Shown here: piece by piece, positions 28,401 through 35,145 of the stretch
Position numbering within the stretch: the stretch's first letter is position 1
How the letters are laid out: every line of letters starts with the position of its first letter
Origin: a virus
Length of the DNA stretch: 64,000 nt
Virus record (IMG/VR): IMGVR_UViG_3300023174_000112
Location: 1 to 64,000 of that record
Reading direction: 5' to 3' (one strand)
The notes under the pieces: generated by a model
The model's database searches: none
Seen by the model: the letters and a program-made list of their open reading frames with translations, nothing else
Told to the model about the DNA's origin: nothing
Translations under genes and position numbers: made by a program

Positions 28401-31400
28401 ATGCCGCTGGATTGAGTTTGAGCTCAAACGTTGTCAGCAACTTGAATGTAACTGGCGTTATTGCTGGTGCTAACGTAACAACACCTGGACTGGTTTCAGC
28501 CACAGGCAACATCACGGGTGGCAACGTCAACACTGGCATTGTCAGTGCTTCAGGCAATGTTCAAGCAGGCAATTTGAATGCCGCTGGATTGAGTTTGAGC
28601 TCAAATGTTGTGAGTGACTTGAATGTTACCAGCAACATCACTGGTGGTAATGTACAGGCTGTCTCATTGTTGAAGACCAATAATTTCAGCATCAGCGGCA
28701 ATGTCACCGGTGATTTGTTGCCCAGTGCCAACATCACATATGATTTGGGTAGCAGTACACAACGCTGGAAAGATTTGTGGTTGTCTGGCACTAGCATCAA
28801 ACTAGGTGCACAGACAATATCAGCCAATGCTACAGCAGTCAGTGTTGGCGCCACAACTGATATTGCAGCCAACAATGTCACAGCAGTAAGTCAGGTAAGT
28901 GGTGCCACAGTCAGTGCAAGTGGCAACGTAACCGGTGGCAACGTATTGACTGGTGGATTGATTAGTGCCACAGGCAACGTAACTGGTGGCAATTTGGTCA
29001 CTGGTGCGGCAGTCAGTGCTGGTAGTGTCAGTGCAAGTGGCAACGTAACTGGTGGCAATATTGTAACCAGTGCCGCAGTCAGCGCCGGATCAGTTAGTGC
29101 AAGTGGCAATGTAACCGGTGGCAATCTAAACGCCGCTGGACTAAGTTTGTCAAGCAATGTTGTATCTGCACTCAATGTCACAGGTGACATTGCCGGTGCT
29201 AACGTAACAACACCTGGACTGATCTCAGCCACAGGCAACGTAACTGGTGGCAACATTGTAACCAGTGCCGCTGTAAGTGCTGGTTCTGTGAGTGCAAGTG
29301 GCAATGTAACCGGTGGCAATCTGAATGCCTCAGGATTGAGTCTAAGTGGCAATGTGTTGAGTGTGATTAATAGCACTTCAAACATCACCACAACTGGCAA
29401 TATTGCTGCCAACTACTTGTTGGGTAACATTGCATACGCAAATGGTTACAGTGCCAGCAAAATTTACAATGGCGTCAGCGAAGTCAACATTGGCATTGCC
29501 AACGGCAATGCCAATATCAGCATAAACGGCAGCTCAAATGTTGCTGTGTTCAGCACAAGTGGTTTGGACATCACTGGTACAATAAGTGCCAATGGTAATA
29601 TCACTGGTGGCAATCTGAATGCAACCAACTTGAGCCTAAGTGGCAATGTGGTGAGTGCATTGAACATCACTGGCAATGCCACAGCAGGTAACATTATATC
29701 TGTGGCAGCTATCTCGGGGGCCAGTGTCAGCGCAAGTGGTAATGTTCAAGCAGGCAACGTCAATGCCACTGGACTGAGCCTAAGTGGCAATGTGGTGAGT
29801 GCATTGAACATCACAGGCAATGCCACAGCAGGCAACATCATATCTGTGGCAGCTATTAGTGGTGCAAGTGTCAGTGCAAGTGGCAACATCACAGGTGGCA
29901 ACGTCAACACCGGTATTTTGAGCGCCACAGGCAACATTGAGGGTGGCAACATCAATGCAACCACACTGAGTGCCACAGGCAATGTCAATGGTGGCAATGT
30001 CAATACCAATAGTATTGTTGGTACCAGCACCACAATCAAGTCCACAGGTGATTTAAATTTGAGTGCTACAGGTAATGTTGTGGTCAACAGCTACATCAAC
30101 GGCGTCACAGCCCCTGTACAAGACACAGATGCAGCCAACAAAGCCTATGTTGATTCAGTTGCACAAGGACTGGATGTCAAAGCATCAGTGCTTTATGCTA
30201 CAACCACTGCACTGCCTGCTTATACCTACAACAATGGCACAGCAGGAGTAGGCGCAACCATCACTGCTAACGCATTTGGTACTTTGAGCATTGACAGCTC
30301 ATCACCCAGTGCCACAAGTCGTGTGCTGATCAAGAACGAAACAGGAGCCAATGCACCTTACAACGGTATCTATTTGGTCACCAACGCTGGTGGTGCTGGT
30401 GCTGCATTTGTTCTGACTCGTGCCACTGATTTTGATAACGGATCTCCATCTGGAGAAATTCCTGGCGCATTTACTTTTGTTGAAGATGGTCCTACCAACG
30501 CCGACACTGGTTGGGTGTGTACTACCAATGCTCCAGTCACAGTGGGCACAACAAACATTGTGTTTGCTCAGTTCTCAGGTGCAGGACAATACACAGCCAA
30601 CACTTCTGCTGGTTTAAGTCTAATTGGTACGCAGTTCAATGCCAAAGTTGACAACAACACCACAGCGTTTGACGTATCAGGCAATATCATTGTCAAAGCC
30701 AGTGCCAATTTGACCACACCCAACATTGGTGCTGCCACAGGTACTAGCCTAAGCACCACTGGCAACATCACTGGTGATGTGGTAATTGGTAATGTGATCA
30801 GCACAACTGGCAACGTAATTGCTGGCAATTTGAATGCTGCTGGTTTGAGTCTAAGCTCAAATGTTGTTAGTAATCTAAATGTCAGTGGCAATGTTGCTGG
30901 TTCAAATATCACAACTCCTGGATTGATCTCTGCCACAGGCAACGTCACAGGTGGTAATGTTATTACCAGCGCCGCAGTCAGTGCAGGTTCAATGAGTGCA
31001 AGCGGCAACATCACTGGTGGTAATTTGAATGCTGCTGGATTGAGTTTGTCAAGCAATGTTGTCAGCAACTTGAATGTCACAGCAAATATTGCTGGTGGCA
31101 ATGTAACCACCGCTGGACTGGTTTCAGCCACAGGCAACATCACCGGCGGCAATTTAATCACCAGTGCTGCCGTCAACGCAGGCAGTGTCAGTGCAAGTGG
31201 CAATGTCAATGGTGGCAACATCATATCTGCCGCAGCAATATCAGGCGCAAGTGTTAGTGCCAGTGGCAACGTTGACGGCGGTAATGTCAATACAACAATA
31301 TTGAGTGCCACAGGCAACATCATTGGCGGTAACTTGAATGCTGCTGGATTGAGTTTGTCAAGCAATGTTGTCAGCGCATTGAATGTAACAGGCGCCATCG

Positions 31401-32755
31401 CTGGCGCAAATGTAACAACTCCTGGACTGATTAGTGCTACAGGCAATATCACTGGTGGCAACTTGATTACCAGTGCTGCTGTCAGTGCTGGTAGTATCAG
31501 TGCAAGTGGCAACGTTGACGGCGGTAATGTCAATACAACAATATTGAGTGCCACTGGCAACATCACAGGTGGCAATGTCAATACTGGTATTTTGAGTGCC
31601 ACAGGCAATGTTCAAGCAGGCAATGTAAATGCAACCAACTTGAGTCTGAGCGGCAATGTTGTGAGTGCATTGAATGTCACAGGCAATGCCACAGCAGGCA
31701 ACGTCATATCTGTTGGTTCTGTCAGTGGTGCAAGTGTTAGTGCAAGTGGCAACATCACTGGTGGTAACGTATTAACTGGTGGATTGAGCCTGAGTGGCAA
31801 TGTGTTGAGTGTTATCAACTCAACTTCAAACATTACCACAAGTGCAAACATTGCTGCCAGCTACTTTATTGGTAATGGTAGCCAATTGACTGGAGTGTCA
31901 GCTAATACTGCCAAGAGAATTGCAAATGGCACATCAAACGTAGACATAGCTGTGGCCAATGGTAACATTACTACCGGTGTAAACGGCACAGCAAACGTTG
32001 TAGTAGTAGCTGACTCAGGACAATATGTTACCGGATTGATTTCAGCAAGTGGTAATGTGACCGGTGGCAACTTGATCACTGGTGCTGCGGTCAGTGCTGG
32101 TAGTGTTAGTGCAAGTGGCAACATCACTGGCGGCAATTTGAATGCAGCTGGATTGAGTCTAAGCTCAAATGTTGTGAGTGCATTGAATGTCACAGGCGAC
32201 ATTGCTGGTGCAAATGTGACCACACCAGGTCTAATTTCTGCAACTGGCAATATTGCTGGCGGTAACGTCAACACTGGCATTTTGAGTGCAACTGGCAATA
32301 TTGTTGGCGGTAACTTGAATGCGGTGGGATTGAGCCTAAGTGGCAATGTCGTTAGCGCATTGAACATCACTGGCAATGCCACAGCAGGCAATATTATATC
32401 TGTTGGGGCTGTCAGCGGTGCAAGTGTCAGCGCAAGTGGTAATGTTATAGCAGGTAACTTGAATGCAGCTGGACTGAGCCTGAGTTCAAACGTTGTGAGT
32501 GCATTGAATGTCACAGCAAACATTGCTGGTGGCAACATTACCACAGCTGGATTGATTTCAGCAACCGGCAACATCACTGGTGGCAACATCAGCATTATTG
32601 GCAACACCGTATCAACCAGCACCAGCACTGGTGCGCTGATTATCACAGCCAGTGGAGGATTAGGAGTTGGTGGCGCAATTTATGCTACTCAAATTTTTGA
32701 TGGTGGATCTCGTGTACTAACTGTTGACAGCACAGTTGATGGCGGTACTTTCTAA
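19487..32755 (+). CDS. Giant repetitive tail-fibre protein 3 (4,422 aa)
   Basis: The N-terminus 'ILIKRSGNVSAQPSGAQLALGELAINYTDGNLFYKD' is the small attachment domain seen at the start of many fibre proteins (like the Mtd/fibre N-domain). Almost all the rest is built from 8-20-residue beta repeats ('NVTGGNLNAAGLSLSSNVVSALNVTGNI', 'TPGLISATGN', 'AISGASVSASGN'). Four copies of a 245-residue module ('QDSDAANKAYVDSVAQGLD ... VLIKNETGANAPYNGIY ... TNADTGWVCTTN ... QYTANTSAGLSL') interrupt the repeats near residues 449, 1877, 2703 and 3511. The protein ends in a short 'GGLGVGGAIYATQIFDGGSRVLTVD' domain. No frameshift or stop occurs in 13.3 kb. Its length is extraordinary for a phage fibre. Role inferred: a very long trimeric beta-structured side fibre. 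Confidence 0.85.
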   Translation: MANTILIKRSGNVSAQPSGAQLALGELAINYTDGNLFYKDNAGAIQVIASKQFVSVTGNITGGNILTGGLISATGNVTGGNIITAGAISGSSVSVSGNVTGGNLNASGLSLSSNVLSALNSTSNITTTANIAANYFIGNGSQLTGIDATSIQNGNSNVKVYANANVTTSVNGVANVVVVSDTGQYVTGLISATGNIIGGNITTTGSGGNISGANVISGTTLSATGNVNATVVSATGNVIAGNLNAAGLSLSSNVVSALNVTGNIAGANVTTPGLISATGNIAGGNVNTGIVSATGNVQAGNLNAAGLSLSSNVVSTLNVTSNIAGGNLTTPGLISATGNIAGGNVNTGIVSATGNVQSGNVNTGNLSLSGNIISALNVTGNVTGGNIISVAAISGASVSVSGNVDGANVNGTTVSATGNVVAGNVNAGSGSISTTGNVNGGNINTNSIVGTGTAIKSTGDLTLSTTGNVVVNSYINGVTSPVQDSDAANKAYVDSVAQGLDVKASVVYATTVALPAYTYNNGTAGVGATITANTFGTLSIDSSSPSATNRVLIKNETGANEPYNGIYVVTNAGGVGAAFVLTRATDFDNGSPSGEIPGAFTFVEAGSTNADTGWVCTTNSPVVVGTTNIVFAQFSGAGQYTANTSAGLSLIGTQFNAKVDGITTAFDVGGNIIVKASANLTTPNIGAATGTSLSTTGSITGDVVTGNTVSSVGNVIAGNLNAAGLSLSSNVVSNLNVSGNVAGSNITTPGLISATGNIAGGNVNTGIVSATGNVVAGNLNAAGLSLSSNVVSALNVTGDIAGANVTTPGLVSATGNITGGNVNTVLVSASGNVIAGNLNAAGLSLSSNVVSALNVTSNIAGGNLTTPGLISATGNIAGGNVNTTNLSLSGNVVSALNVTGNATAGNIISVGAVSGASVSASGNVDGGNVNTTIVSATGNVIAGNVNATNLSLSGNVVSALNITGNATAGNLISVAAISGASVSASGNITGGNLNAAGLSLSSNVVSALNSTSNITTTANIAANYFIGNGSQLTGIDATSIQNGNSNVKVYANGNVTTSVNGTANVLVVTDTGLNVTGTISSNGNVTGGNIITSAAVSAGSVSASGNITGGNLNAAGLSLSSNVVSSLNVTGDVAGANVTTPGLVSATGNITGGNVNTTNLSLSGNVISGLNVTGNATAGNVISVGAISGASVSSNGNVTGGNLITTAAVSAGSVSSSGNVTGGNIITSAAVSAGSVSASGNVTGGNLNAAGLSLSSNVVSDLNVTSNIAAGNVTTPGLISATGNVASGNVNTGNLSLSGNVISNLNVTGNATAGNIISVGAISGSSVSVSGNVTGGNLNASGLSLSGNVLSAINSTSNITTTANISANYYIGNGSQLTGVSADTAKRIANGTSNVDIAVAGGNITTGVNGTANVIVVSDGGQYVTGLISANGNITGGNLLTSGNVRTENIVNPTANTSIGMGNGSGIVVITSAGNSTQFKPGGQVELGGASQIIGGTFGGSGVTLGGSQTDIFQNRGGNVTVQVGTGGTIANTWTFAQDGSFSSPGAISAVGNVTGGNLNAAGLSLSSNVVSNLNVTSNIAGGNVTTPGLISATGNIAGGNVNTTIVSATGNVVAGNLNAAGLSLSSNVVSNLNVTSNIAGGNVTTPGLISATGNVTGGNIITSAAVSAGSVSASGNIDGGNLNAAGLSLSSNVVSNLNVTGQIAGSNITTPGLISATGNITGGNLITSAAVSAGSVSASGNVTGGNLNAAGLSLSSNVVSNLNVTANIAGGNLTTPGLISATGNVQAGNVNTTNLSLSGNVVSGLNVTGNITGGNIISIAAISGASVSVSGNVDGANVNATTVSATGNVIGANVNATTLSAIGNVIAGNVNTNTVVGTGTTIKSTGDLTLSSTGNVVVNSYINGVTTPVQDSDAANKAYVDSVAQGLDVKASVVYATTAPLPAYTYNNGTAGVGATITANAFGALSIDSSSPSATNRVLIKNETGANQPYNGIYLVTNAGSAGAAFVLTRATDFDNGSPSGEIPGAFTFVEDGPVNADTGWVCTTNSPVTVGTTNIVFAQFSGAGQYTANTSAGLSLIGTQFNAKVDNDTTAFDVSGNIIVKAGANLTTPNIGAATGTSLSTTGNITGNVLFGNTVSSVGNVISGNVNTGNISLSGNVISNLTVTGQVTGSNIYSNGYISASGTIDTLGNIGGGNLNTGGLVSATGNVRGGNITTANAVTAGSVSASGNVTGGNVLTGGLISSTGNITGSNVNTGIVSATGNVVAGNLNAAGLSLSSNVVSALNVTGNIAGANVTTPGLISATGNVTSGNVNTGIVSATGNIIGGNLNAVGLSLSGNVISALNVTGNVNAGNVNATANIYTDGYIYANTEIGGANIISPGFVSANGNIIGGNVKTGNLSLSGNVLSAINSTSNITTSANIAANYFIGNGSQLTGLPSPNKIYNGTSEANIGTANGNANISINGTSNVAVFSQDGLAVTGTVSSSGNITTGGSIITGGTGTGNITGANVVSAITLSATGNVIGGNVNAGQLSVSGNVISPLDVTGNITAGNIISVAAVSGASVSASGNITGGNLNAAGLSLTSNVVSALNVTGNIAGGNVTTPGLISATGNVTGGNVNATNLSLSGNVVSALNVTGNATAGNIISIAAISGASVSASGNITGGNVNTGIVSATGNIEGGNINATTLSATGNVNGGNVNTNNVVGTGTTIKSTGDLNLSATGNVVVNSYINNVTTPVQDSDAANKGYVDSVAQGLDPKASVAYATTGALPAYTYNNGTSGVGATITANTNGALSIDSSSPGVTNRVLVKNETGANAPYNGIYVVTDTGGAGSPFILTRASDFNQPSEIPSAFTFVEDGPTNADTGWVCTTNAPVTIGTTNIVFSQFSGAGQYTANTSAGLSLTGTVFSAKVDQNTTAFDGSGNIIVKANANLTTPNIGAATGTSLSTTGNITGNVLIGNTISTTGNVIAGNLNAAGLSLSSNVVSNLNVTGVIAGANVTTPGLVSATGNITGGNVNTGIVSASGNVQAGNLNAAGLSLSSNVVSDLNVTSNITGGNVQAVSLLKTNNFSISGNVTGDLLPSANITYDLGSSTQRWKDLWLSGTSIKLGAQTISANATAVSVGATTDIAANNVTAVSQVSGATVSASGNVTGGNVLTGGLISATGNVTGGNLVTGAAVSAGSVSASGNVTGGNIVTSAAVSAGSVSASGNVTGGNLNAAGLSLSSNVVSALNVTGDIAGANVTTPGLISATGNVTGGNIVTSAAVSAGSVSASGNVTGGNLNASGLSLSGNVLSVINSTSNITTTGNIAANYLLGNIAYANGYSASKIYNGVSEVNIGIANGNANISINGSSNVAVFSTSGLDITGTISANGNITGGNLNATNLSLSGNVVSALNITGNATAGNIISVAAISGASVSASGNVQAGNVNATGLSLSGNVVSALNITGNATAGNIISVAAISGASVSASGNITGGNVNTGILSATGNIEGGNINATTLSATGNVNGGNVNTNSIVGTSTTIKSTGDLNLSATGNVVVNSYINGVTAPVQDTDAANKAYVDSVAQGLDVKASVLYATTTALPAYTYNNGTAGVGATITANAFGTLSIDSSSPSATSRVLIKNETGANAPYNGIYLVTNAGGAGAAFVLTRATDFDNGSPSGEIPGAFTFVEDGPTNADTGWVCTTNAPVTVGTTNIVFAQFSGAGQYTANTSAGLSLIGTQFNAKVDNNTTAFDVSGNIIVKASANLTTPNIGAATGTSLSTTGNITGDVVIGNVISTTGNVIAGNLNAAGLSLSSNVVSNLNVSGNVAGSNITTPGLISATGNVTGGNVITSAAVSAGSMSASGNITGGNLNAAGLSLSSNVVSNLNVTANIAGGNVTTAGLVSATGNITGGNLITSAAVNAGSVSASGNVNGGNIISAAAISGASVSASGNVDGGNVNTTILSATGNIIGGNLNAAGLSLSSNVVSALNVTGAIAGANVTTPGLISATGNITGGNLITSAAVSAGSISASGNVDGGNVNTTILSATGNITGGNVNTGILSATGNVQAGNVNATNLSLSGNVVSALNVTGNATAGNVISVGSVSGASVSASGNITGGNVLTGGLSLSGNVLSVINSTSNITTSANIAASYFIGNGSQLTGVSANTAKRIANGTSNVDIAVANGNITTGVNGTANVVVVADSGQYVTGLISASGNVTGGNLITGAAVSAGSVSASGNITGGNLNAAGLSLSSNVVSALNVTGDIAGANVTTPGLISATGNIAGGNVNTGILSATGNIVGGNLNAVGLSLSGNVVSALNITGNATAGNIISVGAVSGASVSASGNVIAGNLNAAGLSLSSNVVSALNVTANIAGGNITTAGLISATGNITGGNISIIGNTVSTSTSTGALIITASGGLGVGGAIYATQIFDGGSRVLTVDSTVDGGTF
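20831..21570 (+). repeat. 740-bp module copy 1 inside the giant fibre gene
   Basis: Begins at GTTGGTACTGG and ends at ACAAGTTTAAGCAC. It encodes the 'AYVDSVAQGLDVKASV' module; same length as copies 2 and 4. Confidence 0.8.
25115..25854 (+). repeat. 740-bp module copy 2 inside the giant fibre gene
   Basis: Same boundaries as copy 1; differences are mostly at third codon positions. Confidence 0.8.
27593..28323 (+). repeat. 731-bp module copy 3 inside the giant fibre gene
   Basis: The most diverged of the four; nine bases shorter, with 'DFNQPSEIP' in place of 'DFDNGSPSGEIP'. Confidence 0.8.
30017..30756 (+). repeat. 740-bp module copy 4 inside the giant fibre gene
   Basis: Very close to copy 2 at protein level ('RATDFDNGSPSGEIPGAFTF', then 'VEDGPTNADTGWVCTT'). 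Confidence 0.8.
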
Positions 32756-32764
32756 ATTGGAACT

Positions 32765-32794
32765 AACTCTGGCGCTCAAAATATTGCCAGAGTT
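32765..32794 (+). terminator. Hairpin after the giant fibre gene, possible terminator
   Basis: AACTCTGGC (32765-32773) and GCCAGAGTT (32786-32794) pair perfectly over 9 bp with a 12-base loop, then GCTTCTTT. The T-run is short, so termination may be partial. Confidence 0.6.
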
Positions 32795-32821
32795 GCTTCT
32801 TTAAAGTGATAAGTACACCGT

Positions 32822-34906
32822 ATGACTAACACAGTATTAATCAAACGCTCAGCCACAGCAAATGCAGTGCCCACGTCAGGGCAGTTAGCCAACGGCGAAA
32901 TTGCCATAAATTACGCCGACGGCAACTTGTTTTTTAAAGATTCTGGCGGATCAGTACAAACACTGGCCAGCCAAAAATTTGTTTCAGTTTCGGGCAACAT
33001 CACCGGTGGCAACGTCAACACTGGCATTGTCAGTGCCACAGGTAATGTCACAGCAGGCAATCTAAATGCTGCCGGATTGAGTTTGAGCTCAAATGTTGTT
33101 GGTGCATTGGTATCTGCCGCAAATATCACCACAACTGCCAACATTGCAGGTGGGTATTTTATTGGCAACGGCTCACAACTGACCGGATTGCCTGCGTCAT
33201 ACAGCAATGCCAATGTTGCCACACTGCTCTCTAATTTTGGTTCAAACGTCATTTCAACAACTGGAAATGTCACAACTGGTAACCTGACAGTCAACGGCAA
33301 CATCACTTATGTCAACAGCAATGTTGTTACCATAAACGACAAATTTATCAATGTGGCCAACAATGCAGCCACTGCCGGTGCTGCCAATGGCGGTGGACTG
33401 GGGGTAGGCCCTGTGGACGCTGAATATGCCACACTTACATTCAACAATGGTACCACAGCCTGGAACACCAACATTCCACTCAGTGTCAACGGCAATGTTG
33501 CCGGCAGTTACTTTGTGGGCAATGGATCAGCGTTGACCAGTATCACAGGTGCCAATGTTACTGGTACTGTGGCCAATGCTACCTATGCGGTCAGTGCTGG
33601 TAGTGCTGGATCAGCTATCACAGCAGAACAAATAACCTATGCCATTCAATCCAATATCACAGGAGTTGGCACACTGGGCAATTTGAGTGTGTCGGGCAAC
33701 ACCACAGTTGGTAACTTGAGCACTGGTGGATTTGTATCAGCCACAGGCAACATCACCGGCAGTTATTTCATTGGCAATGGTTCATTGTTAACAGGCATTG
33801 CCGTATCAAGTTATGGCAATGCCAATGTGGTGGCCAATCTTGCCGCACTGGGTAGCAATCCAATATCAACTACTGGCAACGTAACTGGTGGTAACGTATT
33901 AGGCGGAGCCAACGTTAATGCCACACTGTTTACAGGTACCACTGTGTCAGTAACTGGCAACATCACTGGTGGTAACGTATTAGGCGGAGCCAACGTTAAT
34001 GCCACAACACACACCGGTACCACTGTTTCAGTAACTGGTAATATAACTGGTGGTAATATTTTAGGTGGAGCCAACGTCAATGCCACCACACACACAGGCA
34101 CTACAGTAAGTGTAACTGGTAATATCACCGGCGGTAACATATCCACTGCTGGTATATTGTCTGGAGCAAATAATTTCATAATCAACGCACCCAGCCCAAG
34201 TGCTGAAGGTGCGCAGATTGTTATGGCCTGGGCCAATATTAGTGGATTGGTTGGACAAGCCAATTCTACTTGGAATCTTGATGTTGATGCCACCAACAAC
34301 TTCCGTATTTTTTATCAAAATGCCACAGGTGGTACAGCAGTTCCGATCACTATCACACAAAGTACCAATGCTATAAGCATGATTGGCGCACTGTCAGCGG
34401 CCAGTCTGTCAGTATCCACTGGCAACGTTACTTTAGGCAACATTGTCAATGCAGGCGCCAATGGGGTGGGTAATATTGGAACAGTAGGCGGATATTTCAA
34501 CACTGTGTTTGCCAAAGCCACATCAGCACAATACGCTGACTTGGCAGAATATTACTCAGCAGACGCTGAATATGAACCTGGAACTGTGGTTAGTTTTGGT
34601 GGCGTTCAAGAAATCACAATGTGTACAGCAATCAATGATCCACGGGTAGCCGGGGTAATATCTACAAATCCTGCGCATGTGATGAATTCAGGACTTGACA
34701 GTGAACATGTGGCCACAGTGGCTCTGACCGGGCGAGTGCCTACCTTGGTAATAGGCCCAGTATTGCCTGGTGATATGATGGTTTCAGCAGGCGGCGGCCG
34801 AGCAAAAGCCTGTGCAACTCCTGCCATGGGCACAGTGATCGGAAAGGCCTTGCAAGCACACCCTGGTGGACAGGGTGTAATTGAAGTTGTAATTGGCAGA
34901 ATATAA
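32822..34906 (+). CDS. Tail-fibre protein 4 (694 aa) with conserved C-terminal domain
   Basis: The N-terminus 'VLIKRSATANAVPTSGQLANGEIAINYADGNLFFKD' is a clear paralogue of the start of the 4,422-residue fibre. The centre has fewer of the shared repeats plus a triplicated 'GNITGGNVLGGANVNATTHTG' unit (33890-34110). The C-terminal 140 residues, from 'NTVFAKATSAQYADLAEYY' to 'GVIEVVIGRI', are a conserved domain found at the end of many fibre proteins of T4-like phages and related to intramolecular-chaperone or self-cleaving tip domains; I only infer that role. Weak or no Shine-Dalgarno is seen before ATG 32822. Confidence 0.8.
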   Translation: MTNTVLIKRSATANAVPTSGQLANGEIAINYADGNLFFKDSGGSVQTLASQKFVSVSGNITGGNVNTGIVSATGNVTAGNLNAAGLSLSSNVVGALVSAANITTTANIAGGYFIGNGSQLTGLPASYSNANVATLLSNFGSNVISTTGNVTTGNLTVNGNITYVNSNVVTINDKFINVANNAATAGAANGGGLGVGPVDAEYATLTFNNGTTAWNTNIPLSVNGNVAGSYFVGNGSALTSITGANVTGTVANATYAVSAGSAGSAITAEQITYAIQSNITGVGTLGNLSVSGNTTVGNLSTGGFVSATGNITGSYFIGNGSLLTGIAVSSYGNANVVANLAALGSNPISTTGNVTGGNVLGGANVNATLFTGTTVSVTGNITGGNVLGGANVNATTHTGTTVSVTGNITGGNILGGANVNATTHTGTTVSVTGNITGGNISTAGILSGANNFIINAPSPSAEGAQIVMAWANISGLVGQANSTWNLDVDATNNFRIFYQNATGGTAVPITITQSTNAISMIGALSAASLSVSTGNVTLGNIVNAGANGVGNIGTVGGYFNTVFAKATSAQYADLAEYYSADAEYEPGTVVSFGGVQEITMCTAINDPRVAGVISTNPAHVMNSGLDSEHVATVALTGRVPTLVIGPVLPGDMMVSAGGGRAKACATPAMGTVIGKALQAHPGGQGVIEVVIGRI

Positions 34907-34934
34907 TGAACACAACTTTAAATCTCATTTTGAC

Positions 34935-34942
34935 GCTAAATA
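34935..34942 (+). promoter_or_regulatory. T4-type late promoter (GCTAAATA)
   Basis: 31 bases before the ATG of the small gene at 34974; AGGAAG ribosome site in the leader. Confidence 0.6.
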
Positions 34943-34973
34943 TACCAGTTACTAAAATACAGGAAGAACAAGT

Positions 34974-35135
34974 ATGTCATCAGGACCTTTAACATTTGGA
35001 CCCGGGATTGTGATTGAAGCCGGCGGCATTCAAGCAGGCCCAGATGTCATTGTGATAAATTTTGAGTATCTTATAACCGAAACCGGCGATTTTTTAATGA
35101 CTGAAGCTGGTGAGTATTTAGGCACCGAACAATAA
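34974..35135 (+). CDS. Small protein of 53 aa between fibre genes
   Basis: ATG 34974 to TAA 35133-35135. The sequence reads MSSGPLTFGPGIVIEAGG and so on, ending 'ITETGDFLMTEAGEYLGTEQ'. It contains two short repeats of the 'I-T-E-x-G-x-F/Y-L' type often seen in tiny phage virion proteins. It has its own late promoter and an AGGAAG ribosome site 8-13 bases upstream, and it is followed after 10 bases by the next fibre gene, so it is very likely translated. Function unknown; a fibre-assembly or adaptor role is only a guess from position. Confidence 0.65.
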   Translation: MSSGPLTFGPGIVIEAGGIQAGPDVIVINFEYLITETGDFLMTEAGEYLGTEQ

Positions 35136-35145
35136 TAGGAATATC

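Noticed and set aside
19621-32646. Many long minus-strand open frames (up to about 390 codons) across the fibre genes, rich in Leu, Pro, Thr and Val.
   Set aside because: They are the antisense image of the Asn/Gly/Ala/Thr repeats, whose codons avoid stop codons on the other strand. They are repetitive, lack ribosome sites and overlap a clear coding gene completely.
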